DNA of 64,000 nucleotides from NCBI RefSeq assembly GCF_007830255.1, contig NZ_VLKG01000001.1, forward strand, positions 124,001 through 188,000, written 5' to 3'. The stretch comes from Azomonas agilis. GTDB lineage: Bacteria; Pseudomonadota; Gammaproteobacteria; Pseudomonadales; Pseudomonadaceae. Under the pieces are notes generated by a model, which made no database searches, was not told the origin of the DNA, and saw only the letters and a program-made list of their open reading frames with translations. Position numbers and translations under genes: made by a program. Shown here in pieces: positions 1 through 11,007 of the stretch. The stretch's first letter is position 1; every line of letters starts with the position of its first letter.

Positions 1-211
1 TATCGAATGCTAAAACGCCTATGGTCTTACCACCGGATGTCCCCCCACGAATTTGCCGAGCCGATAGGCTGGGTACATAGTTCAAACGCTCAACGGCCTG
101 AAGCACTCTGGCCAGAGTTTCAGGATTAACCTTTTCAGGGGTATTGAGCGCTCTGGACACAGTCATCGGAGAAACCCCCGCCAACCGTGCAACATCTTTG
201 ACTGAAGCCAT
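1..211 (-). CDS. cscR: LacI-family transcriptional regulator, N-terminal part (sucrose repressor candidate)
   Basis: Seen: a reading frame starting ATG at 211 on the minus strand and open to the window edge, giving 70 residues. It begins with a LacI/GalR helix-turn-helix (VKDVARLAGVSPMTVSRALN, about residues 4-23), followed by the usual hinge-side sequence with NYVPSLSARQIR and the start of the ligand-binding core (TIGVLAF). The rest of the protein lies outside the window. It is the third gene after the permease and hydrolase on the same strand, 103 bp behind the hydrolase stop. Family knowledge: such regulators bind palindromes with a central CpG, and two are present at 3197-3228. Inference: it represses the csc genes and is released by sucrose or fructose. 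The family call is firm; the ligand is inferred from the neighbours. Confidence 0.88.
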   Translation of the reverse strand, partial: MASVKDVARLAGVSPMTVSRALNTPEKVNPETLARVLQAVERLNYVPSLSARQIRGGTSGGKTIGVLAFD

Positions 212-314
212 GTACAGGTGCCAGTGTGTATTTGGCGTTGCATGATGTCATGGCCAACAAAAAGATGACAATAAGCCAAAAGCGGGGCAGATAACTCGGT
301 TTATGGCGGGCAAC

Positions 315-1793
315 TTAGAGTTTAAGATCAGCCAGCCTCCATGCGGAAAGCTCGCCAAATACCCCAGTCCCATTCACAGCAAATGCACGAATCCCCACGC
401 TGCAAGGATCGGGATAAATACGGCTGCTCAGCACATAGGCTCCATCATCTACAAAGACCTCAATAGAGGAACGATCCAGAAAAATATGCAGGGCCACCCG
501 AGTTTGCTCCAGCGCTATGGGAACACTGCGCACTCCGCAAACGCCAACTCCAGACTGCTGACGATCCAGCACTAAACGACGCGCCATAGCATCAACGTAT
601 AGCAGCGTCTGCTCTCGTCCATCGGCACTGCAACGCAGCGCGAGACCAAAATGCTCTGCGGTGCTGCTCTGTACTTCAAGCTCAAGTTTAAGCTCAAGTA
701 AGTCTCCACGCACCGCCAAGTCATGGCTTTGCGCCTCAATCACGCCCACTGTTAAGCAATGCTGAGATTGACGTAAGGCCACCAGCTCCCGTGCAGGGCG
801 CATCCGCAAACGATCACCCTCTACACTAAGCTCTCGTGGCAACGTCAGTGCCCCACACCAGTGGTCGGCTTGGCTGGGCATAGGGCTGTTCCACATATCC
901 ATCCAAGCCCATACCAAGCGCCGCCCATCCGGTGCGAGTAGCGTTTGAGCGGCATAAAAATCATGCCCGTGGTCAAGTTCATACCAAGGAGTTTCACTGA
1001 CAAAGGTGGCATCATCCTGCAAACGTCCTAAGCAATAGCTGTTTTGGTATAGGTTCCAGCGCTCATAACCTTGGGGCGTTAAGCCTTGGGGGGAACATAA
1101 AAAGACATCACGCCCTTCCAGCTCAAATAAGTCAGGACACTCCCACATATAGCCATCCAGAGCGCGCTGTCCTTTCAGAGCACAGCCTAAGTAATCCCAG
1201 TCATACAGATTGGACGAGCGATACAGCAGTAACATTGGATCATCACCTTGGCGTGCCCCCAATGCCATCCACCACTCATGGCCTCGCTTCCAAACTTTAG
1301 GGTCACGAAAGTGCATTATGTCAGGATAGGGCGCTGCTTCGATCACAACACCCCGCTTTGTAAAATGTACGCCATCTGTACTGGTTGCCAGACATTGCAC
1401 CTGATGCATTCCCTGCGCATCATTACCCGCCTCCCCCAACCAACGATGCCCGGTATAGAACAGGTATAGGGTTTCTGCCTCAACCACTGCCGAGCCGGAA
1501 AAACATCCGTCTGGATCAAAATCATCGCCGGGCGCTAAAGCAATGGGCCTATGTTCCCAATGTACTAAATCAGCACTTTTTGCATGTCCCCAATACATAG
1601 GGCCCCATTTAGGCGAATGGGGATGATGCTGATAAAAGACGTGGTACTCACCCTGAAAATATACTAAGCCATTGGGATCATTCATCCATCCTAAGGGTGG
1701 GGATAAATGAAATCCGAGACGATAGTTACTGGTATATACCTGTTTTCGTTTATCAAAGTTTGAAACTGTTGCCGTTAAAAGTTCGGTCTGCAT
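315..1793 (-). CDS. cscA: Sucrose-6-phosphate hydrolase / beta-fructofuranosidase, GH32
   Basis: A 492-residue glycoside hydrolase family 32 enzyme. The nucleophile motif WMNDPNG is at residues 36-42 (Asp39), the RDP transition-state motif at 163-165, and the acid/base motif ECPD at 218-221 (Glu218). The N-terminal part is a five-bladed propeller, and the C-terminal ~130 residues form the beta-sandwich typical of GH32. No signal peptide is visible, so it should act in the cytoplasm. It splits imported sucrose (or sucrose-6-phosphate) into glucose and fructose. It lies 93 bp downstream of a proton-linked sucrose permease rather than a PTS component, so free sucrose is the likelier substrate (invertase, CscA type). 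Length is normal for the family. Confidence 0.93.
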   Translation of the reverse strand: MQTELLTATVSNFDKRKQVYTSNYRLGFHLSPPLGWMNDPNGLVYFQGEYHVFYQHHPHSPKWGPMYWGHAKSADLVHWEHRPIALAPGDDFDPDGCFSGSAVVEAETLYLFYTGHRWLGEAGNDAQGMHQVQCLATSTDGVHFTKRGVVIEAAPYPDIMHFRDPKVWKRGHEWWMALGARQGDDPMLLLYRSSNLYDWDYLGCALKGQRALDGYMWECPDLFELEGRDVFLCSPQGLTPQGYERWNLYQNSYCLGRLQDDATFVSETPWYELDHGHDFYAAQTLLAPDGRRLVWAWMDMWNSPMPSQADHWCGALTLPRELSVEGDRLRMRPARELVALRQSQHCLTVGVIEAQSHDLAVRGDLLELKLELEVQSSTAEHFGLALRCSADGREQTLLYVDAMARRLVLDRQQSGVGVCGVRSVPIALEQTRVALHIFLDRSSIEVFVDDGAYVLSSRIYPDPCSVGIRAFAVNGTGVFGELSAWRLADLKL

Positions 1794-1839
1794 AGTTTTC
1801 TTTAACCCTAAAAGTTATTATCAATAAATACTGAGGAAG

Positions 1840-1872
1840 CGTTACCTTCAGCAACAAAACATGAAGGTAACG
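1840..1872 (-). repeat. 11-bp inverted repeat between permease and hydrolase genes
   Basis: CGTTACCTTCA (1840-1850) and TGAAGGTAACG (1862-1872) are exact inverse complements separated by 11 bases. It sits in the 93-bp gap between cscB and cscA on the transcribed minus strand, without a T-run. Each arm contains GGTAACG, the half-site of the operators at 3197-3228. It could be an mRNA hairpin tuning cscA relative to cscB, or an auxiliary repressor contact. Confidence 0.6.
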
Positions 1873-1886
1873 ACTATAATGAAAGA

Positions 1887-3170
1887 TCAATGCTCGCAGC
1901 GATTAGGTACTTTAACCCCGGCTACAGGAAACTCTAACCCAACACTCCGAGACTCATTAGTACGTGGTAAATCCCCTCGTAATAACGACCAAGACAGCAG
2001 CAAGCACACTCCAACTAAGCAACCTAATACTAAATAAACATTAGCAAAGCCAATCGAGTCGTAACCGTAGCCTACAGCAGGCGATAACAGCATTGCGGTC
2101 AACTGCTGGGCAAATTGGAAACATACAAGGTACAGTGTGGCAGAAAGGCGTGCCTCAAAGTTAACTGCAATGTACTTAAATACCGACACTAATAAGATGG
2201 GAACTTCTATTGCATGCAACATTTTACAGGCTGAAATTACCCAGATATCAGTGGCTAATCCAGAACCTATAATGCGTAGAAACATAATACTTCCTGCCAA
2301 TAATAATCCATACTTGGCCCCAGTGCGCATAACAACCCAGGGTGCAAACAGCATTAATAAGGCCTCAAGAAGTACCTGTGATGAGTTTAAATATCCATAG
2401 GCACGGGTTCCTATTTCCTCCGTAGGAAAAAAAGAGGAAAAGTAGACTGGGAACTGTTGCTCGTAAATCATATAGATTCCAGCAACACCCGTTAAAAACA
2501 AACTAAATGCCCAAAAGCGCGGCAGATGGAGTAATTGAAAAATATCAGCAAACTTTACAGGTACTGATTCTATACCCTGTGGCTCATTGCTTTTAAAAAC
2601 ATCCATATCCAACCGGGAAAGAATCAGCAAAAAAATCAAACCCGATATACTGCTCATACAAAATACAATATTGGGATTGATATTAAAAACAATACCTACA
2701 ATTCCCGTAGCTACTGCCCAACCCAATGATCCCCACATTCGAGTAGTACCAAACTCAAAACCCGCGTGGCGGGATAAACGCTCGGTATAAGACTCAATCA
2801 CCCCAACGCCAGCCAGTACTGCGAAGGCCAAGAAAGCCGCCCCAACTAAGGCGCCCCAGAATACATTTTGTCCGAGTAGCTCGGCATAAACATATATTGC
2901 AAAGGGCGCTATGGAGGTCAGCAAAACACCAATCCAAGCCAATAGCTTTCGAGAAAGCCCTAAACGATCCTGCAAAGCCCCGTAAAAAGGCTGAACAAGC
3001 AGCGCCGCCACGGCATTGGCCGCAAAGATAAAACCGATTTCCGTACCATTTAAACCAATAATGCGATGTAGCCAAATCGAAAACAGTGAATAGCTCGATG
3101 ACCACGCAAAAAAGAAGAAAAATAGCAGGCCACTGACCAACCAATACTCGCGCTTAAGTGCAATACGCAT
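1887..3170 (-). CDS. cscB: Sucrose:proton symporter, LacY/CscB-type MFS permease
   Basis: A 427-residue, 12-helix major facilitator protein of the oligosaccharide:H+ symporter group. The N-terminus (FFFFFAWSSSYSLFSIWL), the LNGTEIG loop and the conserved FYGALQDRLGLSRK loop between helices 2 and 3 match the CscB/LacY pattern. It brings unphosphorylated sucrose across the inner membrane with a proton. The start at 3170 is preceded by a strong Shine-Dalgarno sequence (GAGGGGAG, four bases from the ATG). It is the first gene of the minus-strand cscB-cscA-cscR set and diverges from the porin gene over a promoter region with two operator-like palindromes. Sugar specificity is inferred from the linked GH32 gene and the CscB-like sequence; raffinose transport cannot be excluded. 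Confidence 0.88.
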   Translation of the reverse strand: MRIALKREYWLVSGLLFFFFFAWSSSYSLFSIWLHRIIGLNGTEIGFIFAANAVAALLVQPFYGALQDRLGLSRKLLAWIGVLLTSIAPFAIYVYAELLGQNVFWGALVGAAFLAFAVLAGVGVIESYTERLSRHAGFEFGTTRMWGSLGWAVATGIVGIVFNINPNIVFCMSSISGLIFLLILSRLDMDVFKSNEPQGIESVPVKFADIFQLLHLPRFWAFSLFLTGVAGIYMIYEQQFPVYFSSFFPTEEIGTRAYGYLNSSQVLLEALLMLFAPWVVMRTGAKYGLLLAGSIMFLRIIGSGLATDIWVISACKMLHAIEVPILLVSVFKYIAVNFEARLSATLYLVCFQFAQQLTAMLLSPAVGYGYDSIGFANVYLVLGCLVGVCLLLSWSLLRGDLPRTNESRSVGLEFPVAGVKVPNRCEH

Positions 3171-3172
3171 GA

Positions 3173-4948
<1,776 letters not shown>

Positions 4949-5022
4949 AAACCTCAGCCTCTGAATAGAGAGGGCTGGACTCAGTGCCAGTTTGGCAACG
5001 AGCCCAGCGCCCAAGGGAGGGG

Positions 5023-6096
5023 TTAGCGGTACTGCCTCGGCACGCGCGGCGTTACCTTGGTCAACAACTCATAGCCGATGGTGCCGCAACGCTGGGCTAA
5101 GTCATCTACCAGCATATGTCGCCCCCAAAGCTCTACTGCATCGCCTACCTTGGCCTCGGGAAGATCGGTGAGATCCACCGCCAGCATATCCATCGACACG
5201 CGCCCCGCTAAGGGTACATGCTGGCCTCGAATAACTACGGATGTTCCCGAAGGCGCATGACGGGGATAACCATCCGCATAGCCACAGCTTACCGTACCAA
5301 TACGCGAAGGGCGCTGAGCCACCCAAGTTGCGCCATAACCGACACTCTCTCCCACAGGGACTTCGCGGATGGCGATGAGAGCCGCAGTTAGGCTCATTAC
5401 TGGTTGCAAACCCAAAGCGGCGGCGGATCGCTCGGCAAAGGGCGATGCGCCATACAGCATGATGCCGGGACGAATCCAGTCCTGATGGGCAGCAGATATA
5501 CTTAAAACAGCGGCCGAGTTAGCCAAGGAACGGGCCACAAAGGGTAAATCCTCAAGCCCCACAAAAGCGGCCAATTGCTGGGCATTTAGCGGATGATCTG
5601 GCTCATCGGCGCAGGCAAAGTGGCTGATGAGGTTCAATTCCGCCACATTCGGATGATGATGCAATAAGGTAAAGCAATCACGTAGGCCTGAGGCAGACAT
5701 CCCCAGCCGGTGCATCCCCGAATCCAGCTTTAACCACACAGAAAAAGGATTGGGTACAACGGCGTGCCTGAGAGCCGCACACTGAGCCTCACCTTGCACC
5801 ACTAGGTCTAAATTCAGCACGCTAGCCTGCTGGTACTCCTCAGCCTCAAAACAGCCTTCTAGCAATAAAATCCGAATACTGGGATGCACGCTGCGAACAA
5901 TTTCAGCCTCTTCCAAACAGGCTACGGCAAAGCCATCCGCCACACCGGACAAAGCTGCTACCACCTGTGCCGCTCCATGACCGTAGGCATTGGCTTTAAC
6001 GACCGCAAAGGCTTTACGGCCCGCAGCACAGGCTTTTGCATGCAGGTAGTTGTGACGTAAAGCAGCCAGATCAATAGTGGCAACAAGAGGGCGCAT
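5023..6096 (-). CDS. alr: Alanine racemase
   Basis: A 357-residue PLP enzyme of fold type III that interconverts L- and D-alanine for peptidoglycan synthesis. The PLP lysine is Lys34 in AVVKANAYGHG, and the second catalytic base is Tyr254 in GYGATW. The MHRLGM segment (about 128-133), the IRPGIMLYG motif and the C-terminal beta domain are present. The ATG at 6096 gives the canonical start MRPLVATIDL; the open frame extends upstream to 6162 but that part does not look like the family. It follows dnaB as in Pseudomonas, although more than 400 bp separate them, so it may have its own promoter. Confidence 0.95.
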   Translation of the reverse strand: MRPLVATIDLAALRHNYLHAKACAAGRKAFAVVKANAYGHGAAQVVAALSGVADGFAVACLEEAEIVRSVHPSIRILLLEGCFEAEEYQQASVLNLDLVVQGEAQCAALRHAVVPNPFSVWLKLDSGMHRLGMSASGLRDCFTLLHHHPNVAELNLISHFACADEPDHPLNAQQLAAFVGLEDLPFVARSLANSAAVLSISAAHQDWIRPGIMLYGASPFAERSAAALGLQPVMSLTAALIAIREVPVGESVGYGATWVAQRPSRIGTVSCGYADGYPRHAPSGTSVVIRGQHVPLAGRVSMDMLAVDLTDLPEAKVGDAVELWGRHMLVDDLAQRCGTIGYELLTKVTPRVPRQYR

Positions 6097-6504
6097 GACA
6101 GGGTATCCCCAAGGAAACGAAGGCACATAGTAGCGAGTTCTTTCGACAATACAGCCCCCCAAGGGGTAATAGAGCTATGCCAAAACGGAATCAACCACAG
6201 TGACTAACACAAAATCGTCATATCTGCCCATTTGAATGATAAACCGATACAGAGGGCACAATCTGCAGCGAATCTCCGCTGCTTTTTGGGCAGAGCCGGT
6301 TAATGCCGTCACTAACCTCTGATTTATATTCGCTGCCTTAGCTTTGGCTTCGGGCAACTGCCTGAGCACTGGCTAAACGGCTCCCTATCCTACGGCAGAG
6401 CCTTCGTATTTGTTGCGGGGATTGGGCTCTATCAGCTCAGCATTGACCAACGTGAGCCTTGAGCCATCTTGTTGGCTTTGGGAGTGTTTAGCCTTTCGCT
6501 CGGC
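6097..6504. other. 408-bp spacer between dnaB and alr, no gene seen
   Basis: Short frames on both strands have no recognisable protein character. I see no convincing promoter hexamers for alr and no rho-independent terminator after dnaB, only weak stems such as AGCCA/TGGCT near 6455-6470. The spacer is longer than I would expect for this pair of genes. Confidence 0.5.
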
Positions 6505-7899
6505 TTAATCGTCTTCAAACTGATAGGTGCCGGGAGCCAAATTATCAAACCGAGTATAACGCCCCAAAAATGCCAACCGTACTGTACCGATAGGGCCGTT
6601 CCGCTGCTTACCAATAATAATTTCCGCAACGCCCTTATATTCACTATTGGGGTTATAAACTTCATCCCTATAAATAAACATAATGATGTCTGCATCCTGC
6701 TCAATGGCCCCTGATTCGCGCAAATCCGAGTTGACAGGCCGCTTATTAGGCCGTTGTTCCAAAGAACGGTTAAGCTGAGATAGAGCCAGTACCGGACAGT
6801 TAAACTCTTTGGCTAAGGCTTTCAGCGAGCGGGAAATTTCGGAAATTTCGTTGGTGCGATTTTCACCAGAAGCTCCGGGAATACGCATCAACTGTAGATA
6901 ATCCACCATAATCAGGCCGATTTCGCCATGCTCACGGGCCAAGCGTCGAGCCCGCGCCCGCATTTCGGTCGGGGAAATACCGGCGGTGTCATCAATAAAG
7001 AGTTTGCGCTCCGTCAGCAGATTGACGGCGGAGGTCAAACGCGGCCAATCATCGTCTTCCAACTTGCCGGTGCGGATTTTAGTTTGGTCAATACGCCCTA
7101 AGGAAGACAGCAAACGCATCACCAAAGAATCGGCAGGCATTTCTAGCGAAAACACCAATACTGCTTTATCGGTGCGTAATACCGCACTTTCCACCATGTT
7201 CATGGCAAAAGTGGTCTTCCCCATGGAAGGACGACCCGCAATAACAATTAAGTCAGAGCCCTGCAAACCGTTGGTTTTTTCGTCTAAATCGCTAAAGCCC
7301 GTTGATACGCCGATTAAACCTTGATGACTGTTAAACAGAGTATCAATACGGTTAACTGTTTTACTCAGTAATTCATTGATGGGCAATGGCCCACCGGTTT
7401 TAGGGCGTGCTTCGGCAATCTGGAAAATCTGGCGCTCGGCCTCATCCAATACTTCTTCAGCCTTTAAACCTTGGGGGAAGTACGCGGTCTCTGCAATTTG
7501 ATTGCTGATGGTGATGAGCTGGCGCAGGGTGGCGCGCTCACGAATAATCTGTGCATAGGCCTTAATATTGGCAACCGAAGGCGTATTGCGAACCAAGTCT
7601 CCCAAATAAGCCAAACCACCCGTTTGAGCACCAACACCCGCCTGATCCAGTTGCTCAGCCAGTGTAACTACGTCAAAAGGCTGATTACGCTCTGCAAGCT
7701 GCTGAATAGCCCGGAAAATCAACCGATGGTCGTACCGATAAAAATCTGACTCTGAAACCTGTTCACAAACACGCTCCCACGCCGTGTTCTCACGCATTAG
7801 GCCACCTAAGACAGCCTGCTCTGCTTCAAGGGAATGCGGTGGGACTTTTAGGTTTGAGGTTTCCAGATCCTGTTGCGCTGATGCACGTTGTTTGCTCAT
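6505..7899 (-). CDS. dnaB: Replicative DNA helicase DnaB
   Basis: A 464-residue hexameric helicase that unwinds DNA ahead of the replisome. It has an N-terminal helical domain (SLEAEQAVLGGLM), a linker, and a RecA-like domain with Walker A GRPSMGKTT (about residues 221-230), Walker B LIMVDYLQLM and a C-terminal DNA-binding loop region. I chose the ATG at 7899 (MSKQRASAQQ); the frame can be read from a GTG at 7929, but that adds residues unlike the family. It lies downstream of rplI, separated by a terminator at 7946-7979. A DciA-type protein, the ancestral DnaB loader, is encoded at 59991-60455. Confidence 0.97.
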   Translation of the reverse strand: MSKQRASAQQDLETSNLKVPPHSLEAEQAVLGGLMRENTAWERVCEQVSESDFYRYDHRLIFRAIQQLAERNQPFDVVTLAEQLDQAGVGAQTGGLAYLGDLVRNTPSVANIKAYAQIIRERATLRQLITISNQIAETAYFPQGLKAEEVLDEAERQIFQIAEARPKTGGPLPINELLSKTVNRIDTLFNSHQGLIGVSTGFSDLDEKTNGLQGSDLIVIAGRPSMGKTTFAMNMVESAVLRTDKAVLVFSLEMPADSLVMRLLSSLGRIDQTKIRTGKLEDDDWPRLTSAVNLLTERKLFIDDTAGISPTEMRARARRLAREHGEIGLIMVDYLQLMRIPGASGENRTNEISEISRSLKALAKEFNCPVLALSQLNRSLEQRPNKRPVNSDLRESGAIEQDADIIMFIYRDEVYNPNSEYKGVAEIIIGKQRNGPIGTVRLAFLGRYTRFDNLAPGTYQFEDD

Positions 7900-7945
7900 A
7901 ACAGAAGGAGTTCCGGAAAACAGAGGCACAGTGATGGATGCTCAC

Positions 7946-7979
7946 AAAAAACAAGGGGCACGCTCAGACAGCGCACCCC
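7946..7979 (-). terminator. Rho-independent terminator after rplI
   Basis: On the minus strand, GGGGTGCGC and GCGTGCCCC form a 9-bp stem (two G-T pairs) over a 7-base loop, followed by TTGTTTTTT. It closes the rpsF-rpsR-DUF2232-rplI operon and separates it from dnaB. Confidence 0.8.
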
Positions 7980-8000
7980 AAGGATTACCTGCGAGGCTAA

Positions 8001-8447
8001 TTAGCCCGCTTGAACCACAACACGAACCGAAGCCTCTACGTCAGTGTGCAGATGCAGAGCGACATCATACTCACCTACGAGACGGATGCTACCGTTAGGC
8101 AGACGCACTTCGCTCTTAGCCACAGGAACACCGGAGGCAGTCAGGGCATCAGCAATGTCTGCAGTACCGATAGAACCAAAGAGCTTGCCTTCGTCACCGG
8201 CTACAGCCGTGATGGTGACTTCCAGCTCAGCCAATTGAGCAGCACGCTCTTCAGCAGAAGCCTTCTTCTCAGCAGCCAGACGCTCCAACTCAGCACGACG
8301 GGCTTCAAAAGCCGCCACGTTTTCAGCAGTAGCACGAGTCGCTTTGCCTTGGGGTAACAGATAGTTACGCGCATAGCCACCTTTAATAGTGACTTTGTCG
8401 CCCAGATTGCCCAAGTTGGCAATTTTTTCTAACAGGATGACTTCCAT
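8001..8447 (-). CDS. rplI: 50S ribosomal protein L9
   Basis: 148 residues, standard length. The N-terminal domain ([19 protein letters not shown], then [13 protein letters not shown]) is joined by the long central helix (about 45-75) to the C-terminal domain with [17 protein letters not shown]9 binds 23S rRNA near the L1 stalk and supports translational fidelity. Last gene of the S6 operon, followed by a terminator. Confidence 0.98.
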   Translation of the reverse strand: MEVILLEKIANLGNLGDKVTIKGGYARNYLLPQGKATRATAENVAAFEARRAELERLAAEKKASAEERAAQLAELEVTITAVAGDEGKLFGSIGTADIADALTASGVPVAKSEVRLPNGSIRLVGEYDVALHLHTDVEASVRVVVQAG

Positions 8448-8491
8448 TTGAGTCTTACCTCTTAACTTTTAACCTTCACCGTTCGCAGGGC

Positions 8492-9361
8492 CTATCCCGG
8501 ATTACGGGCAGCACGTCCACGAAAATCAAACAGGCTGTCTACAACGGCCAACACAGCCAAGAGCGGATAAATCACCTGTAGCAAGAGCACCAGCATGACG
8601 TACAGACCCACCAGCCAGAACTTCGACATACGGTTCATAGCTACCAAACCATGCATCAGAGCCAAACTGGCTAGGATGAGTGGTAGGCTACACAGTGGAA
8701 TCAACAGCGCCAGAGTCGGCCCCCCGAGCACACCCGCCAAAGCCCCCACACACAACCCAATAGCAACTACAGGAGACAGGCGTAACGCCCGAAACTCTGA
8801 GCCAAAGCCACCAGGGTTATACAAGAGTGCTTGCCAGTAACGCCCCAACATCAGACTGACCAAAGCCAATAACTGCAACAGGGTTGCCAATAAGCCGGTC
8901 AGTACAGCGGCGAACATCTGTTGCAGCTGCTCCCGCTCAACAGCGGACAGCTTTTCCCAGACTTCAGGCATCACTGTGGGCAACAAGGCATGGGCCTCAG
9001 CAGCCAATAGTTTTAGGCTATCGTCAAACAGCAGTATCAGCAGCGCTACATAGCCCAGCCCCAAACCGGTGCTGGCCAATAAAACTCGCTGCCAAGACCA
9101 CCCCTGACGCAGCAATATGGCTAAAGCCAGCGCCCCGAGTAACACTAAGGCGGTTCTTGGTTCGCCTAAGTACCACCAGACTAGGGCTGGAATAGCTCCC
9201 CAGACTGCCACCTGTAGACCATCAGACAGTCCACGACGTAGCAAAACTAGACAACAGGCTGCTGCACTGAGCCAAAACAGTATGGGTACGGCAGCCGCTC
9301 CCGCAACCACTAAAGCGGCTTGCACCCGACCCCGCATGATGAACTCTGCCAGAAAGCGCAC
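8492..9361 (-). CDS. DUF2232-family polytopic membrane protein
   Basis: 289 residues, almost entirely hydrophobic, with about seven or eight predicted membrane helices and a short polar C-terminus (SLFDFRGRAARNPG). A gene of this type lies between rpsR and rplI in Pseudomonas and relatives, and the position here is identical. Its function is not established; some family members are annotated as YybS-like. The downstream distance to rplI (44 bp) suggests cotranscription with ribosomal proteins. Family assignment rests on position plus overall membrane character. Confidence 0.8.
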   Translation of the reverse strand: MRFLAEFIMRGRVQAALVVAGAAAVPILFWLSAAACCLVLLRRGLSDGLQVAVWGAIPALVWWYLGEPRTALVLLGALALAILLRQGWSWQRVLLASTGLGLGYVALLILLFDDSLKLLAAEAHALLPTVMPEVWEKLSAVEREQLQQMFAAVLTGLLATLLQLLALVSLMLGRYWQALLYNPGGFGSEFRALRLSPVVAIGLCVGALAGVLGGPTLALLIPLCSLPLILASLALMHGLVAMNRMSKFWLVGLYVMLVLLLQVIYPLLAVLAVVDSLFDFRGRAARNPG

Positions 9362-9395
9362 GCGATCTATCCCCTACTTAGGGTTTGGCCTGCTA

Positions 9396-9626
9396 TTAGC
9401 GGCCGTGGCTATCGGTGTAAGGCAACAGAGCCAGATAGCGAGCACGCTTAATCGCAGCCGCCAACTGACGTTGGTATTTAGCCTTAGTACCTGTGATCCG
9501 GCTTGGAACAATTTTGCCGGTTTCAGAGATGTAGGCTTTCAGGGTGTTCAGATCTTTGTAGTCGATCTCTTTGACATCTTCAGCAGTGAAGCGGCAATAC
9601 TTACGACGACGGAAAAAACGGGCCAT
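9396..9626 (-). CDS. rpsR: 30S ribosomal protein S18
   Basis: 76 residues from the ATG at 9626 ([18 protein letters not shown]), the exact family length; five upstream in-frame codons are excluded. Contains the [18 protein letters not shown] core that contacts 16S rRNA and S6. It lies 27 bp behind rpsF, its assembly partner. Confidence 0.98.
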   Translation of the reverse strand: MARFFRRRKYCRFTAEDVKEIDYKDLNTLKAYISETGKIVPSRITGTKAKYQRQLAAAIKRARYLALLPYTDSHGR

Positions 9627-9653
9627 GATTCGGTTCCTCAACAGGACTCTGGA

Positions 9654-10064
9654 TTACTCACCAAGCTGATCGTGATCGCCTTCGCCATCAAGGGCGTCTA
9701 GGCTTTCAATGCGCTCACGGCGCTCACGACGCTCACTACGGTTTTCTTCAGCCTTAAGCATTTCAGAAGGACCGGTAATGGCTTCATCACGGCGAATCAC
9801 CAGATTACGGATGACGGCATCGTTGTAACGGAAGCTGTCTTCCAGCTCAGCCAAGGCATTGGCTGTGCATTCTACGTTCAGCAAAACATAGTGTGCTTTG
9901 TGGACGTTATTGATGGCATAAGCCAGCTGACGACGGCCCCAATCTTCCAGACGATGAACCTTGCCACCATCTTCTTCGATCAGCTTGGTGTAACGCTCTA
10001 CCATGCCGCCGACTTGCTCGCTTTGATCTGGATGTACCAGAAAAATAATTTCGTAATGACGCAT
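9654..10064 (-). CDS. rpsF: 30S ribosomal protein S6
   Basis: 136 residues: the S6 ferredoxin-like fold ([40 protein letters not shown]) followed by a charged, Arg/Glu-rich tail of about 35 residues, as in other gammaproteobacteria. The SD AAGGAGC lies just ahead of the ATG. First gene of the operon, with a promoter at 10166-10194 and a leader hairpin at 10086-10108. Confidence 0.98.
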   Translation of the reverse strand: MRHYEIIFLVHPDQSEQVGGMVERYTKLIEEDGGKVHRLEDWGRRQLAYAINNVHKAHYVLLNVECTANALAELEDSFRYNDAVIRNLVIRRDEAITGPSEMLKAEENRSERRERRERIESLDALDGEGDHDQLGE

Positions 10065-10085
10065 AAATGCTCCTTACGGGTTGTA

Positions 10086-10108
10086 GCCTGCCGTCAATAC
10101 GGTCAGGC
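10086..10108 (-). promoter_or_regulatory. rpsF leader hairpin (candidate S6:S18 autoregulatory element)
   Basis: In the rpsF mRNA leader, GCCTG-A-CCGT-ATTG-ACGG-CAGGC folds into a 9-bp stem with a single unpaired A and an ATTG tetraloop, about 20 nt before the S6 start. In several bacteria the S6:S18 complex represses its own mRNA by binding a leader hairpin with an exposed CCG. The location and the CCG fit, but the exact consensus was not compared. Confidence 0.5.
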
Positions 10109-10165
10109 AAGGAGTGAGTATTTTTAATGCCGTGCTCATCGGGGATAGGCAAGACAAGGGGCGCT

Positions 10166-10194
10166 ATTCTAGTGAAGCCCCCTCATCCATGCAA
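10166..10194 (-). promoter_or_regulatory. Sigma-70 promoter of the rpsF-rpsR-rplI operon
   Basis: On the minus strand: TTGCAT (-35, 10194-10189), 17-bp spacer, TAGAAT (-10, 10171-10166), then a GC-rich discriminator AGCGCCCC as expected for growth-rate and ppGpp-controlled ribosomal genes. Predicted transcription start near 10159, leader of about 95 nt. Confidence 0.8.
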
Positions 10195-10206
10195 GAAACC
10201 TATTGT

Positions 10207-10953
10207 CTAGGAGGATACGCGGCGCTGACGTACCGCTTCAAACAGACACACCCCAGTGGCTACAGAGACATTCAGGCTGCTGACGCTCCCTGCCATGGGT
10301 AAACGCACCAAATAATCGCAATGCTCACGGGTTAAGCGGCGCATACCTTTGCCTTCTGCGCCCATCACCAAGGCAATGGGGCCGCGCAGATCTTGCTCAT
10401 ACAGATCTTGGGTGGCTTCTCCTGCGGTTCCAACAATCCAAATGCCCTTTTGCTGTAGGCGCTCAAGGGTACGGGCCAGATTAGTCACTGAAACCACAGG
10501 AATCACCTCCGCCGCACCACAGGCTACTTTGCGCACTGTGGCATTTAACGTGGCTGAGCGATCCTTAGGCAAAATCACCACCCGTACTCCCGCGGCATCA
10601 GCGGTACGCAAGCAAGCCCCCAGATTGTGCGGGTCGGTGACACCATCCAAGATTAAGATTAAGGGCGGCTCGTCAGAAGCACCGAGTAAATCATCCAGCA
10701 TGTTCTCACCCAGCACTTGGCTGGGTGTTACCTCCGCCATCACCCCTTGATGTACACCCTCCGTCCATTCGTCCAGTTGGCCACGGTCAATGGAGTCCAC
10801 AGGCAGCCGATACTGCCCCGCTAACGCCAATAAAGGCTGAAGGCGTGGCTCAGAGCGGCGCTCAGCTAGCCATAGTTGCTTCACGCGCTTGGGGTGATGA
10901 CGTAATAAGGCTTCCACCGCATGGATGCCGTACACTTTTTCCAATTGACTCAT
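10207..10953 (-). CDS. rlmB: 23S rRNA (guanosine-2'-O-)-methyltransferase RlmB
   Basis: 248-residue SPOUT-class methyltransferase that methylates G2251 in the peptidyl-transferase P-loop of 23S rRNA. N-terminal substrate-binding domain with [11 protein letters not shown]-terminal knotted domain with [21 protein letters not shown], the S-adenosylmethionine loop [13 protein letters not shown] and [15 protein letters not shown]. The ATG at 10953 gives the usual start [13 protein letters not shown]. It follows rnr by about 54 bp, as commonly seen. Confidence 0.96.
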   Translation of the reverse strand: MSQLEKVYGIHAVEALLRHHPKRVKQLWLAERRSEPRLQPLLALAGQYRLPVDSIDRGQLDEWTEGVHQGVMAEVTPSQVLGENMLDDLLGASDEPPLILILDGVTDPHNLGACLRTADAAGVRVVILPKDRSATLNATVRKVACGAAEVIPVVSVTNLARTLERLQQKGIWIVGTAGEATQDLYEQDLRGPIALVMGAEGKGMRRLTREHCDYLVRLPMAGSVSSLNVSVATGVCLFEAVRQRRVSS

Positions 10954-11007
10954 CAAGTACACAAGGCATCAGTCGCTGCGCCCTGCTTCCTCCTCAGCAA
11001 AAGTTGA

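Noticed and set aside
6175-6369. 64-codon frame in the dnaB-alr spacer
   Set aside because: No family resemblance, no clear SD, and ordinary length for chance in a 408-bp spacer.
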